DNA from: Alistipes indistinctus YIT 12060
GTDB taxonomy: Bacteria; Bacteroidota; Bacteroidia; Bacteroidales; Rikenellaceae
Direction: 5' to 3'
Assembly: GCF_025144995.1 (NCBI RefSeq)
Contig: NZ_CP102250.1
Coordinates: 930,001-994,000, forward strand
Length of the DNA: 64,000 bases
Of this stretch, positions 35,923-44,319 are shown piece by piece; position 1 is the first letter of the stretch, and every line of letters starts with the position of its first letter. Made by a program: the position numbers and the translations under genes. The notes below the pieces were generated by a model. That model was not told the DNA's origin and did no database searches. It saw only the letters and a program-made list of their open reading frames with translations.

Positions 35923-37155
35923 ATGAGAATCTCCCGCCTCTTTCCTCTTTTGAGCGCCATGTTATTGCTCACCGCTCCGGCCTCAAAAGCCGGGAAAACC
36001 GCACAAACCGGACGGTCGGCACTGGCTTGTCCAACGTGCTGCAAGACATGTTGCACGCCTGAGTTGTCGAAATTGCCCCGGGAGGTTTTCTCAGGCGTCC
36101 GGGGACCGTTCCATGTGCAGGGTATCACAGTAGACCTCAAAAACGGCTACATGTATTTTTCGTTCACCACCGAACTGCTCAAAACGGACCTGCAAGGCAA
36201 GCTGATCGGCAGCGTGAAGGGCATGACAGGCCATCTGGGCTGCCTGACGGTCAATCCTGAAGACGGCCGGGTGTACGGTTCACTGGAGTACAAGAACGAT
36301 GAAATCGGTCGCGGCATCCTGCGCCAACTCAACAAAGAAGGCAATGGGGAAAATCCATCGGACGCCTTTTACGTGGCGATCTTCGATGTCGATAAGATTA
36401 CGCGGCCCGATATGGATGCGGAAACAGACGGCGTGATGACGGCCGTTTACCTTAAAGAGGTCGTGGACGATTATTATGGAACGGCCGTCAACGGCGGCCG
36501 CGAGGTGAAACACCGTCTGGGCTGCTCGGGCATCGACGGCATCTCGTTCGGACCCGCATTCGGCGCACCGAAAGGGAGCAAACCCTACCTCAATGTCGCC
36601 TACGGCATTTACGGCGACACGACCCGTAGCGACAACGACTACCAGGTGATCCTGAATTACGATCCCGAGACCTGGAAACAATACGAACAGACGCTCACGC
36701 AACAGGCTCCGCACCGGAGCGGCCCGGCGGCTCCCGACCATAAATATTTCGTTCGCACGGGCAATACCTCTTACGGCATCCAAAACCTCGCTTACGACTG
36801 TGCGTCCGGAAACTGGTACGCCGCCGTATACCGGGGCAAAAAAAGCCAATATCCGAACTATTCGCTCTTCGTGATCGACGGTTCGAAAGCCCCCCGGAAA
36901 GAGACGCTCGCCGGATTCGACACCCCGGTCGAGGGCGAAGTGCTTTCATTGGTGCAGGAAGGTGAAAACGACCCCGCCAGCGGCATCCGGGGCTGGCAGT
37001 TCGAATGGGGGACCACGGGCCTGTGTCCGATCGGAGGCGGCTATTTCTACATTTCACACCAGGACGGCGGCCCCGGCGGCAAACTGCAGAGCAGCACGGT
37101 GCACCTCTACCAATGGACGGGCGACTCCAAAGAACCGTTCCGGCTGGTGGAATAA
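35923..37155 (+). CDS. secreted protein of unknown function, probably beta-propeller
   Basis: A 410-residue protein with a clear signal peptide (FPLLSAMLLLTAPASKAG). A Cys-rich stretch CPTCCKTCC follows at about residues 37-45, unusual for the rest of the protein. The body has repeated strand-like units (GITVDLKNGYMYFSF, CLTVNPEDGRVYGS, NLAYDCASGNWYAAVY and GLCPIGGGYFYISHQDGG) that look like propeller blades. I do not recognise a named family or catalytic residues. The Cys cluster may bind a metal or form disulfides. The next gene, 65 bases on, encodes a redox-type Cys protein, which may be related in function. Confidence 0.65.
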   Translation: MRISRLFPLLSAMLLLTAPASKAGKTAQTGRSALACPTCCKTCCTPELSKLPREVFSGVRGPFHVQGITVDLKNGYMYFSFTTELLKTDLQGKLIGSVKGMTGHLGCLTVNPEDGRVYGSLEYKNDEIGRGILRQLNKEGNGENPSDAFYVAIFDVDKITRPDMDAETDGVMTAVYLKEVVDDYYGTAVNGGREVKHRLGCSGIDGISFGPAFGAPKGSKPYLNVAYGIYGDTTRSDNDYQVILNYDPETWKQYEQTLTQQAPHRSGPAAPDHKYFVRTGNTSYGIQNLAYDCASGNWYAAVYRGKKSQYPNYSLFVIDGSKAPRKETLAGFDTPVEGEVLSLVQEGENDPASGIRGWQFEWGTTGLCPIGGGYFYISHQDGGPGGKLQSSTVHLYQWTGDSKEPFRLVE

Positions 37156-37220
37156 TCCAGCGCCCCCCTATATACGAGCTACCATCCATCACACCGGACT
37201 GTAAAGAGACAACCGAAAGC

Positions 37221-37793
37221 ATGACAATCGAGGAAAAAGGGAAGCCGGTCAGCGATGCAGACCGGCAAATGTTAAACGCCCGGGTCGAACAGGCAGGCGA
37301 ACTGTTCGGCAGCGGCTACAACTGTTCGCAATCGGTAGTCGCCGCTTTTGCCGACCTGTACGGCGTGGAACGCGAGTTGGCGCTGAGAATGTCCGCCCCG
37401 TTCGGCGGAGGTATCGGTCGTATGCGCGAAACCTGCGGTGCTGCATGCGGACTTTTCATGCTGGCCGGACTCGAAAACGGATCGACCGAGGCGGGCGACA
37501 GAAAAGGTAAGGGCAACAATTACAAACTGGTACAGGAACTGGCCGCCGAATTCCGGCGGCGCAACGGTTCCTGCGTCTGCCGCGAACTGCTGGGCATCAC
37601 GACAGGCGCTCCGCTCTCCCCTACTCCCGAAGCACGAACGGAAAACTACTATAAAAAACGTCCCTGTCCGGAAATCGTCCGCGAAGCGGCGGCCATCTAC
37701 TGCGACCACCTTTGCGGGGTATCGTTCCGAGGTGACGACGGAGACGAAAACGCAAGCGGGAGCGGAAAAGGGAATCGGGACGAGAACGGATAA
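37221..37793 (+). CDS. C_GCAxxG_C_C family protein
   Basis: 190 residues from the ATG at 37221. The upstream open frame is not preferred because it overlaps the preceding gene and lacks family similarity. The family's ordered Cys pattern is visible: GYNCSQSVV, then GGGIGRMRETCGAACG, then CVCRELLG, then CPEIVREAAAIYCDHL. These proteins are thought to be redox-active or to bind a cluster, often near other redox genes. The C-terminal tail after residue 165 is low-complexity (Gly, Asp, Glu, Lys). No signal peptide is present. Confidence 0.85.
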   Translation: MTIEEKGKPVSDADRQMLNARVEQAGELFGSGYNCSQSVVAAFADLYGVERELALRMSAPFGGGIGRMRETCGAACGLFMLAGLENGSTEAGDRKGKGNNYKLVQELAAEFRRRNGSCVCRELLGITTGAPLSPTPEARTENYYKKRPCPEIVREAAAIYCDHLCGVSFRGDDGDENASGSGKGNRDENG

Positions 37794-37840
37794 CAGGACC
37801 TGAATACCGGCAACCGGTTATACGGCAAGGGGCATTCCCG

Positions 37841-38863
37841 TCAAAGGAATTCGAGCGCCGCACCCTCGGGCGTGACGACGACCGACACCCGGCGCCCCAT
37901 ATAGAGGCTCATATTCGGACTGGCGTGCCCGGCGGGAAAGCCGAAAATTACAGGTACCCCCAAAGATGCCGTATAGGCGTTGATCAATGCCTCGGCATCC
38001 GCACCCCACTCCTTCTCGAACTTCATTTTGTTGAAATATCCCACCACGACGGCTTTGGCTCGCGCAAGCTGGCCGCTGCGCTTCAGGTTCTGCATCATCC
38101 GGTCTATATGGTAGATATTTTCCCCTACATCCTCGATAAAAAGCACCGAGGGTTCGTCCATATCGTTATCCAGGTCGGTACCGTTCAGCGCATAAATCAG
38201 CGACAGATTGCCGCCGACCAGCCGTCCTTCGGCCCGGCCCGGCCGGTTATAAGCATGCGGCGGCGTACGGTAACCGCCGATCTCCCCGAACAGGGCGTCC
38301 CGCAACGAAAGTGCGGAGGTATCGGTCTTCAGGGTATCGGTTCGGAACAGGACGGGCATTGTGCCGTGGATCGATTCCACACCGATCTTCCGCAGCGCCT
38401 GATGCAAGACCGTCACATCGCTGAACCCGGCCAGCCATTTCGGATGTTTCCGGAGCACTTTCAGGTCGAGATGGTCCAGCGTGCGTATCGCACCGTAGCC
38501 CCCTTTGTAGAAAATCACTGCCCGGACGGAGGGATCATCGAGTGCCCGCTGCAAATCACCGGCACGCTCCCGGTCGGTTCCGGCAAACCAACCGCTGTCC
38601 CGGCTGAAAAGGTGTTCGCCCAATTTGACCGTCAATCCCCACGAAGCGATCGTACGGATAAACGACGTATCGACCTTTTTCGGCAATTTGGACGACACGG
38701 CTACGACGGACACCGTATCACCGGGCCGCAGGAACGGCGGGCGCAGGTAGGAGTGATGCTCCGGTTGTCGGGACACATCGGCGCCGGCACGCGGCGTTCC
38801 CTGGAAAAAAAGCAGAAAAAGGCCGGAAAGCAGCAACCCTCCGGCATATCGGCGGCAATTCAT
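37841..38863 (-). CDS. LD-carboxypeptidase, S66 family
   Basis: About 340 residues from the start at 38863, chosen because it gives a signal peptide (YAGGLLLSGLFLLFFQ). The S66 pattern is clear: RPGDTVSVVAVSS at the N-terminus, FYKGGYGAIRTLDHLD, then WLAGFSDVTVLH where the nucleophile-bearing segment lies, VGGNLSLIYAL, FIEDVGE with the catalytic Glu, and a final GFPAGHASPN with the catalytic His. The family cleaves the L,D bond of the murein tetrapeptide in peptidoglycan recycling, or confers immunity to microcin C7. The usual nucleophile Ser is hard to place exactly by eye. It is probably periplasmic. Confidence 0.88.
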   Translation of the reverse strand: MNCRRYAGGLLLSGLFLLFFQGTPRAGADVSRQPEHHSYLRPPFLRPGDTVSVVAVSSKLPKKVDTSFIRTIASWGLTVKLGEHLFSRDSGWFAGTDRERAGDLQRALDDPSVRAVIFYKGGYGAIRTLDHLDLKVLRKHPKWLAGFSDVTVLHQALRKIGVESIHGTMPVLFRTDTLKTDTSALSLRDALFGEIGGYRTPPHAYNRPGRAEGRLVGGNLSLIYALNGTDLDNDMDEPSVLFIEDVGENIYHIDRMMQNLKRSGQLARAKAVVVGYFNKMKFEKEWGADAEALINAYTASLGVPVIFGFPAGHASPNMSLYMGRRVSVVVTPEGAALEFL

Positions 38864-38896
38864 ATCGTTTGGCTGTAATTTAGTATAATCGGGTTG

Positions 38897-38904
38897 CAAA
38901 GGTA
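38897..38904 (-). promoter_or_regulatory. -7 element of the LD-carboxypeptidase gene
   Basis: CAAAGGTA on the plus strand reads TACCTTTG on the minus strand and matches TAnnTTTG. It is about 34 bases before the start codon. Confidence 0.5.
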
Positions 38905-39030
38905 CGAATAATCCGGCACAAGGATATACGGTATCACAGAGACGGGCAGAATTTGGAAAAGTGTCGAAAAAATGTCAATTTTATCTTCCGATTCGGGAAA
39001 ACCCGGTATCTCCCGCAAAATTCACCTGAC

Positions 39031-39810
39031 ATGAAAAAGATTCCAGCCCTTTCCATATCGCTGGCCGCAGTATTATTAACACTCTCCGCACTCCCGGGGT
39101 TCCGCACGCCGGTCGGTGCTGCACCACCCGCAACACCGGGCGCCCCATCGCAACCTGCCGCAGGCAAGACGGTCGTGCTGACTTTCGACGATGCCGCCGC
39201 CAGCCACCGGACCGTAGTCGCACCGCTCCTGAAAAAGTACGGTCTCGGGGGTACATTCTTCGTCTGCGAATTCCGCGGATTCGAAAACAAGGAACACTAC
39301 ATGAGCTGGGAACAAATCCGGGAATTGTCGGAAATGGGTTTCGAAATCGGCAACCATACCCGCTCCCATCCGGCCATGAGCAAGCTCGACCGTGAACAAA
39401 TAGAGGAACAAATCCGCTACATCGAGGATAAATGCGCGCAATACGGCATTCCCCATCCGACGACGTTCGCCTATCCGGGCTACGACACCAGCGCGGAAGG
39501 CATTGCCCTACTCCGGGAACGGGGTTACCGCTATGCGCGTCACGGCGGCGACCGGCCTTACCTGCGGGACATATCCGACCCGATGATGGTCCCGAGCTAC
39601 TCGATCAACCACAAAACCGGGCACACGCTGGCCTATGTCCGCCAAGCAGTCGAAGCTTGTCCGGAGGGGGGCGCAGTAGTTCTCTGCCTGCACGGGGTAC
39701 CCGATCTCGCACACGATTTCGTCAGCACGTCGCCCAAAGAGTTCCGGAAGATCCTGAAATACCTGAAAAAGCAACATTGCCGGGTTATTCCGCTCCGGGA
39801 CCTGCAATGA
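39031..39810 (+). CDS. polysaccharide deacetylase family protein, exported
   Basis: 259 residues from ATG 39031, which starts a signal peptide (MKKIPALSISLAAVLLTLSAL). NodB-homology motifs are seen in order: TFDDA (motif 1, catalytic base Asp and metal Asp), NHTRSHPAMS (motif 2, metal His residues), AYPGYDTSAEG (motif 3-like) and a late VVLCLHGVPD (motif 5-like). It is probably a CE4 de-N-acetylase acting on peptidoglycan or another surface glycan. It is divergent from the LD-carboxypeptidase gene, also a wall enzyme. Confidence 0.88.
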   Translation: MKKIPALSISLAAVLLTLSALPGFRTPVGAAPPATPGAPSQPAAGKTVVLTFDDAAASHRTVVAPLLKKYGLGGTFFVCEFRGFENKEHYMSWEQIRELSEMGFEIGNHTRSHPAMSKLDREQIEEQIRYIEDKCAQYGIPHPTTFAYPGYDTSAEGIALLRERGYRYARHGGDRPYLRDISDPMMVPSYSINHKTGHTLAYVRQAVEACPEGGAVVLCLHGVPDLAHDFVSTSPKEFRKILKYLKKQHCRVIPLRDLQ

Positions 39811-39973
39811 ACGGCAAAAATCACAAAACGGAGGAACAGATACGCAAAAAATGGGCGACACAATCCTGACAACCTGACAATTATCCTCTGTCGCACGGAT
39901 TTATTCCGTGAAGTTCTTGAAAATTCCGATTTTATTTCCCAAATTTGCACCCGGAATTCAAACAGGAATCTCC

Positions 39974-40046
39974 GCCTCAATAGCTCAGTTGGTAGAGCAT
40001 TTCATTCGTAATGAAAAGGTCGCCGGTCCGAGTCCGGCTTGAGGCT
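39974..40046 (+). tRNA. tRNA-Thr (anticodon CGT)
   Basis: Acceptor GCCTCAA pairs with TTGAGGC. The anticodon stem TTTCA/TGAAA encloses loop TTCGTAA with CGT at 40007-40009, and the T-arm is GCCGG TCCGAGT CCGGC. CCA is not encoded (the bases after the discriminator read CA). A weak promoter-like CAAATTTG lies at 39940-39947. Confidence 0.96.
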
Positions 40047-40051
40047 CAGGG

Positions 40052-40081
40052 AAAAGCACCTGCAAAAGCAGGTGCTTTTTT
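40052..40081 (+). terminator. intrinsic terminator after tRNA-Thr
   Basis: AAAAGCACCTGC and GCAGGTGCTTTT pair across an AAAA loop and are followed by T residues. Confidence 0.9.
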
Positions 40082-40134
40082 CATATCCGCGCCTTTCCCA
40101 CCGCCGGTCAACGAACGGTACTTCCCGGAATATT

Positions 40135-41097
40135 TTAACGGCTTAACGGCTCTTTACTACCTGCCCTTTTCCGCCCCCCGACGGAGAGCCGCGGAAACAG
40201 TTTCCTGAACCGGATCAGGTACAGGGTAATATTGCTGCCTGCGATCACAAAAGTGACAGCCGTCACGATCATGACCAACCCTATGCTCTCACGGAGGGTC
40301 AGCATCTCCCCGAATACGGTCACCCCAAAGAATATGGCCGTCACAGGTTCCAGTGCTCCCAGAATGGCCGTGGGTGTGGAACCGATATACTGGATGGCAC
40401 TGGTCGTACACAGGAACGACACGGCAGTCGGGAAAACGGCCAGGGCCAGTAAATTTCCCCACAAATACCATTGGTCCGGCACGCATAAATTACCAGACAT
40501 ACCCAGACGGACGACAAACAGCGACAATCCGAACAACAGCACGTAGAAAGTTACCTGAAGAGTCGCCATATCTTTCAGTGCCGACTGGTTAATGCCGACG
40601 AGGTAGATGGCATACGAAAGCGCCGAAACCATGACCAGCATCGTCCCGACAAGGCTGAGCGCAGCCCCGTCCCCGCCTTTATACAGCAAACCGATCCCGC
40701 CCAACGCCAGCACAATGCACAAGAGGGTCTGCGGGGTCAATTTTTCCTTGAAAACAACCGCCATAATCAGTGCGACCATAATCGGATAAACGAACAGCAA
40801 CGTCGATGCGATACCGGCCTCCATATAATTGTAACTCTGGAACAAGGTCAGGGAAGAGAGGGCCACCAACAGGCCCATCACAACCAGCGGCAGCACTTCC
40901 CTTCGCCGGAGGGTAAAGTGCCGTCCCCTCGCCCTGATCATAACGCCGAGAATGGGAATGGCGAACAAATACCTGAAAAAGAGCACGGAATCGGGATTCA
41001 TCCCCGCTTTGTAAAGCGGCAGGGCAAACAAGGGATTCATCCCGTAGGTCGCAGCTGCGACAGCTCCCAGAATATAGCCTTTGGCTTTCATGTTCAT
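40135..41097 (-). CDS. EamA-family (DMT superfamily) transporter
   Basis: A 320-residue polytopic membrane protein with about ten hydrophobic helices in two EamA repeats. The first begins GYILGAVAAATYGMNPLFALPLY and contains FFRYLFAIPIL. The second begins near SLVGTMLVMVSALSYAIYLV and contains SAIQYIGSTPTAILGALEPVTAIFFGV, the conserved Glu/Pro segment of the family. Such proteins export amino acids, nucleobases or other metabolites, and the substrate cannot be told. The C-terminus is basic and cytoplasmic. It is transcribed alone. Confidence 0.92.
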   Translation of the reverse strand: MNMKAKGYILGAVAAATYGMNPLFALPLYKAGMNPDSVLFFRYLFAIPILGVMIRARGRHFTLRRREVLPLVVMGLLVALSSLTLFQSYNYMEAGIASTLLFVYPIMVALIMAVVFKEKLTPQTLLCIVLALGGIGLLYKGGDGAALSLVGTMLVMVSALSYAIYLVGINQSALKDMATLQVTFYVLLFGLSLFVVRLGMSGNLCVPDQWYLWGNLLALAVFPTAVSFLCTTSAIQYIGSTPTAILGALEPVTAIFFGVTVFGEMLTLRESIGLVMIVTAVTFVIAGSNITLYLIRFRKLFPRLSVGGRKRAGSKEPLSR

Positions 41098-41114
41098 GAC
41101 CCGGAATTTTCCCG

Positions 41115-41122
41115 CAAAGATA
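41115..41122 (-). promoter_or_regulatory. -7 element of the EamA gene
   Basis: CAAAGATA on the plus strand is TATCTTTG on the minus strand, matching TAnnTTTG, 18 bases before the start codon. The rest of 41098-41357 holds nothing recognised. Confidence 0.5.
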
Positions 41123-41357
41123 GCATCTTAAGGCCCGAATCGCTCCGGCATTCACACGAAAAGGGGGGGCGCCCGATATGCGTACGACGAGGATGCATAC
41201 AGCAAAACCAATCCGCCCCTGTCCGGCCGGACGACATCCGGAATGCCGGGAACGAAACGCCCGTGCCTTTATCCCCGCGATTATTTGGCCGCCACCTGCA
41301 ATCGGGTACATTTCTTGCATTATCCTTACATAAAACAACCCGTTAAATCCCAACACC

Positions 41358-41801
41358 ATGAGCAAATCTGTTTCCCGACTCACTAACCTGCTCCTGTCGA
41401 GCAACGGTTCGGACATCGCATTGTTGTTGCTGCGTATCTTCGTGGGCATTATGATGCTGACGCACGGCGTAGCCAAAATAGAAAATTTCAGCGCGCTGAA
41501 AGCGAATTTTCCCGATCCGGTCGGGTTGGGCGCGGGCTTTTCACTATTGCTGATCACCTGCGCCGAAGTGGGCTGTTCCCTGCTGGTGATCGTAGGCCTG
41601 GTTACCCGGCTGGCGGTTATCCCGCTGATTGTCGGGATGTGCGTGGCCGCCTTCCTCACCTTTCCCGGCTTCACGATGGCTGCCTCGGAACTCGCGCTGC
41701 TGTACCTGAGTATCTACATCACGCTGCTGATCGCCGGACCGGGCGAATATTCGCTCGACGAATTGCTTCGCATGACGTTACGCCGCAAAAACAGTAATTA
41801 A
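41358..41801 (+). CDS. DoxX family membrane protein
   Basis: A 147-residue protein with four hydrophobic helices: IALLLLRIFVGIMMLTHG at the start, SLLLITCAEVGCSLLVIVGL, AVIPLIVGMCVAAFLTF and ELALLYLSIYITLLIAGPG. The RIFVGIMMLTHGVAKIENF segment and the ending PGEYSLDELL are typical of DoxX. The function is poorly defined; DoxX proteins are often linked to redox or membrane stress. The asparagine synthase gene follows after 51 bases but has its own -7 element. Confidence 0.9.
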   Translation: MSKSVSRLTNLLLSSNGSDIALLLLRIFVGIMMLTHGVAKIENFSALKANFPDPVGLGAGFSLLLITCAEVGCSLLVIVGLVTRLAVIPLIVGMCVAAFLTFPGFTMAASELALLYLSIYITLLIAGPGEYSLDELLRMTLRRKNSN

Positions 41802-41811
41802 AATCTTTTAT

Positions 41812-41819
41812 TATATTTG
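41812..41819 (+). promoter_or_regulatory. -7 element before asparagine synthase
   Basis: TATATTTG fits TAnnTTTG, 33 bases before the asnB start codon. The -33 element is weak. Confidence 0.5.
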
Positions 41820-41852
41820 CGGGGTAACCTTATCGTGTAAAAGCAAACATCT

Positions 41853-43517
41853 ATGTGTGGAATCGTCGGGATGTTTGACATCTCTTCCGACGCGGAGAGT
41901 TTCAGACCCCAGGTACTGAAAATGGCCCGGAAAATCCGCCACCGGGGCCCCGACTGGTCGGGCATTTATTGCGGAACAAACACAATCCTCGCCCACGAAC
42001 GACTCTCGATCGTAGATCCCGAATCGGGAGGACAACCCCTCAAAAGCAAAGACGGAAAACTGATTCTGGCCGTCAACGGAGAGATTTACAACCACCGGCA
42101 ATTGCGCGAGCAGCTTGCAGGCGAGTATGAATTCCTGACCGGCTCGGACTGCGAGGTAATCCTTGCATTGTACCGCAAAAAGGGGATCAATTTTCTGGAA
42201 GAGCTGAACGGTATCTTCGCATTCGCACTGTATGACAGCGAAAAGGATCTTTATCTGGTGGCCCGTGACCACATGGGGATCATCCCGCTCTACATGGGCT
42301 GGGACGAACGGAACCATTTTTACGTCGCTTCGGAACTCAAAGCGCTCGAAGGGATATGCAAAGTGATCGATCCGTTCCTGCCGGGGCACTATCTCTGCAG
42401 TACGGACAAGAAAATGACCCGGTGGTATACGCGCGACTGGATGCAGTACGATGCAGTGAAAAACAACGGCGCCGACATCGAACAGCTACGCGAGGGGCTG
42501 GAAGAGGCCGTACGCCGCCAATTGATGTCGGACGTTCCGTACGGAGTGCTCCTTTCGGGCGGACTCGATTCGTCGGTCATTTCGGCCATAGCGAAGAAAT
42601 TCGCCGCCAAGCGTATCGAAACGGACGGACGCAGCGATGCGTGGTGGCCGCAGCTACACTCGTTCGCCGTAGGGCTCAAAGATGCACCCGACCTGGCCGC
42701 AGCTCGTAAAGTAGCCGACCACATCGGCACCGTGCACCACGAAATCCACTACACGATCCAGGAGGGCCTGGATGCGCTGCGGGATGTCATCTATTACCTC
42801 GAGACCTACGATGTGACCACCGTGCGGGCTTCTACGCCGATGTACCTGCTCTCCCGCGTAATCAAGTCGATGGGTATCAAAATGGTCCTTTCCGGCGAAG
42901 GAGCCGACGAGCTTTTCGGCGGTTACCTCTATTTCCACAAAGCGCCCGATGCACGCGCCTTCCACGAAGAGACCGTGCGCAAATTGGGCAAACTGCACCT
43001 GTACGACTGCCTGCGGGCGAACAAGGCACTGGCGGCCTGGGGCGTGGAAGGGCGCGTACCGTTCCTCGACAAAGAGTTCATGGATATCGCCATGCGTATC
43101 AATCCCGAAGCGAAAATGGCCAAGGACGGCCGCATGGAAAAATGGATCGTCCGCAAAGCGTTCGAGGACCTGCTGCCCGAAAGCGTGGTATGGCGCCAGA
43201 AGGAGCAGTTCTCCGACGGAGTGGGCTACGGTTGGATCGACTCGCTGAAAAAAGTCACCTCGGAGGCTGTCTCGGACGAACAGATGAGCCATGCCGCCGA
43301 GCGCTTCCCGATCAACCCGCCGATGAACAAGGAAGAGTATTATTACCGTTCGATCTACGAGGAGCACTTCCCCTCGCAATCGGCCGCCCGCTGCGTGCCG
43401 TCGGTGCCTTCCGTCGCCTGCAGCACCGCCGAGGCACTGGCCTGGGACGCTTCGTTCCGGAACCTGAACGATCCCTCGGGCCGGGCGGTTAAACATGTAC
43501 ATAACCAAAGTTTGTAA
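41853..43517 (+). CDS. asnB: asparagine synthase B (glutamine-hydrolysing)
   Basis: A 554-residue two-domain enzyme making asparagine from aspartate, glutamine and ATP. Cys2 (MCGIVGMFD) is the glutaminase nucleophile. RIRHRGPDWSG-type and LAVNGEIYNH segments complete the N-terminal Ntn domain (1 to about 200). The synthetase domain has the PP-loop LLSGGLDSSVISAIA, LSGEGADELFGGY, and the late WGVEGRVPFLDKEF. The length matches bacterial AsnB. It is cytoplasmic. The next gene starts 11 bases after the stop and is probably cotranscribed, although it encodes an unrelated exported hydrolase. Confidence 0.96.
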   Translation: MCGIVGMFDISSDAESFRPQVLKMARKIRHRGPDWSGIYCGTNTILAHERLSIVDPESGGQPLKSKDGKLILAVNGEIYNHRQLREQLAGEYEFLTGSDCEVILALYRKKGINFLEELNGIFAFALYDSEKDLYLVARDHMGIIPLYMGWDERNHFYVASELKALEGICKVIDPFLPGHYLCSTDKKMTRWYTRDWMQYDAVKNNGADIEQLREGLEEAVRRQLMSDVPYGVLLSGGLDSSVISAIAKKFAAKRIETDGRSDAWWPQLHSFAVGLKDAPDLAAARKVADHIGTVHHEIHYTIQEGLDALRDVIYYLETYDVTTVRASTPMYLLSRVIKSMGIKMVLSGEGADELFGGYLYFHKAPDARAFHEETVRKLGKLHLYDCLRANKALAAWGVEGRVPFLDKEFMDIAMRINPEAKMAKDGRMEKWIVRKAFEDLLPESVVWRQKEQFSDGVGYGWIDSLKKVTSEAVSDEQMSHAAERFPINPPMNKEEYYYRSIYEEHFPSQSAARCVPSVPSVACSTAEALAWDASFRNLNDPSGRAVKHVHNQSL

Positions 43518-43528
43518 AACAACCGGCA

Positions 43529-44185
43529 ATGAGAACAACAGGATTTCTGCTCGGCATGCTCTTATGCGGCACCACTTTGTTCGGGCAGCAGAAAGATTGG
43601 GCGGGTTTCGATCGTTACCGCGAAGCGAACCGCACCGCGAAGCAAGGCGCTGAAGCCGTCTTCATGGGCAATTCGATCACCGAAGGATGGGCGAGGATGC
43701 GCCCCGGTTTTTTCGCGGACAACGGCTACATCGGCCGGGGCATCAGCGGCCAAACCTCGGCGGAAATGCTCGCGCGCTTTCGTCCGGACGTCATCGAACT
43801 GGCCCCGAAGGCGGTCGTGATTCTGGCCGGAACGAACGATATCGCACAGAACAACGGCCCGATCGAACTCGAAAACGTGATGGACAATATCGCCTCGATG
43901 TGTGAACTGGCCCGGTTGCACAACATCCGGGTACTCCTCTGTTCGGTACTCCCCGCCGCCGCATTCCCGTGGCGCGAAGGAATCGAACCTGCCGATTCGA
44001 TCATCCGGCTCAATGCGATGATCGAAGCTTATGCCCGCGAAAACGGCATCGAATACGTCGATTACCACTCCCGGATGAAGGACGGCCGAAACGGATTGCC
44101 GCCCGAATACTCGAAAGACGGCGTCCACCCCAATCCGGAAGGATACCGGGTCATGGAAGGAATTATCGCTTCGTACCTCAAATGA
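43529..44185 (+). CDS. SGNH/GDSL hydrolase, exported
   Basis: 218 residues with a signal peptide (TTGFLLGMLLCGTTLFGQ). SGNH blocks are visible: FMGNSITEGW (block I, with Ser in the GNSI variant of GDS), GRGISGQTSAEML (block II), ILAGTNDIAQN (block III, Asn) and KDGVHPNPEGY (block V, Asp and His). It is probably an esterase or carbohydrate acetylesterase acting in the periplasm. It ends before a strong terminator and is likely the last gene of the asnB unit. Confidence 0.9.
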   Translation: MRTTGFLLGMLLCGTTLFGQQKDWAGFDRYREANRTAKQGAEAVFMGNSITEGWARMRPGFFADNGYIGRGISGQTSAEMLARFRPDVIELAPKAVVILAGTNDIAQNNGPIELENVMDNIASMCELARLHNIRVLLCSVLPAAAFPWREGIEPADSIIRLNAMIEAYARENGIEYVDYHSRMKDGRNGLPPEYSKDGVHPNPEGYRVMEGIIASYLK

Positions 44186-44193
44186 TTATCCCT

Positions 44194-44223
44194 AAAAAGC
44201 CGCTGCAAAACAGCGGCTTTTTT
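44194..44223 (+). terminator. intrinsic terminator after the SGNH hydrolase gene
   Basis: AAAAAGCCGCTG and CAGCGGCTTTTT pair across loop CAAAA, followed by T residues. Confidence 0.9.
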
Positions 44224-44235
44224 AATATTTTTAGG

Positions 44236-44243
44236 TATCTTTG
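44236..44243 (+). promoter_or_regulatory. -7 element before the sialidase-fold gene
   Basis: TATCTTTG fits TAnnTTTG, 77 bases before the ATG at 44320 and just after a terminator, marking a new transcription unit. Confidence 0.5.
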
Positions 44244-44319
44244 GTTAAACCCGGCAAGGAGCGGCAACGACGGATCCGCCCGGCCGGGGAAATCGGCTTT
44301 ATTCTTAATTCCTACTGTC

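Noticed and set aside
37925-38878. Open frame of 317 codons opposite the LD-carboxypeptidase
   Set aside because: It is antisense to a well-supported gene; no domain or signal is recognisable.
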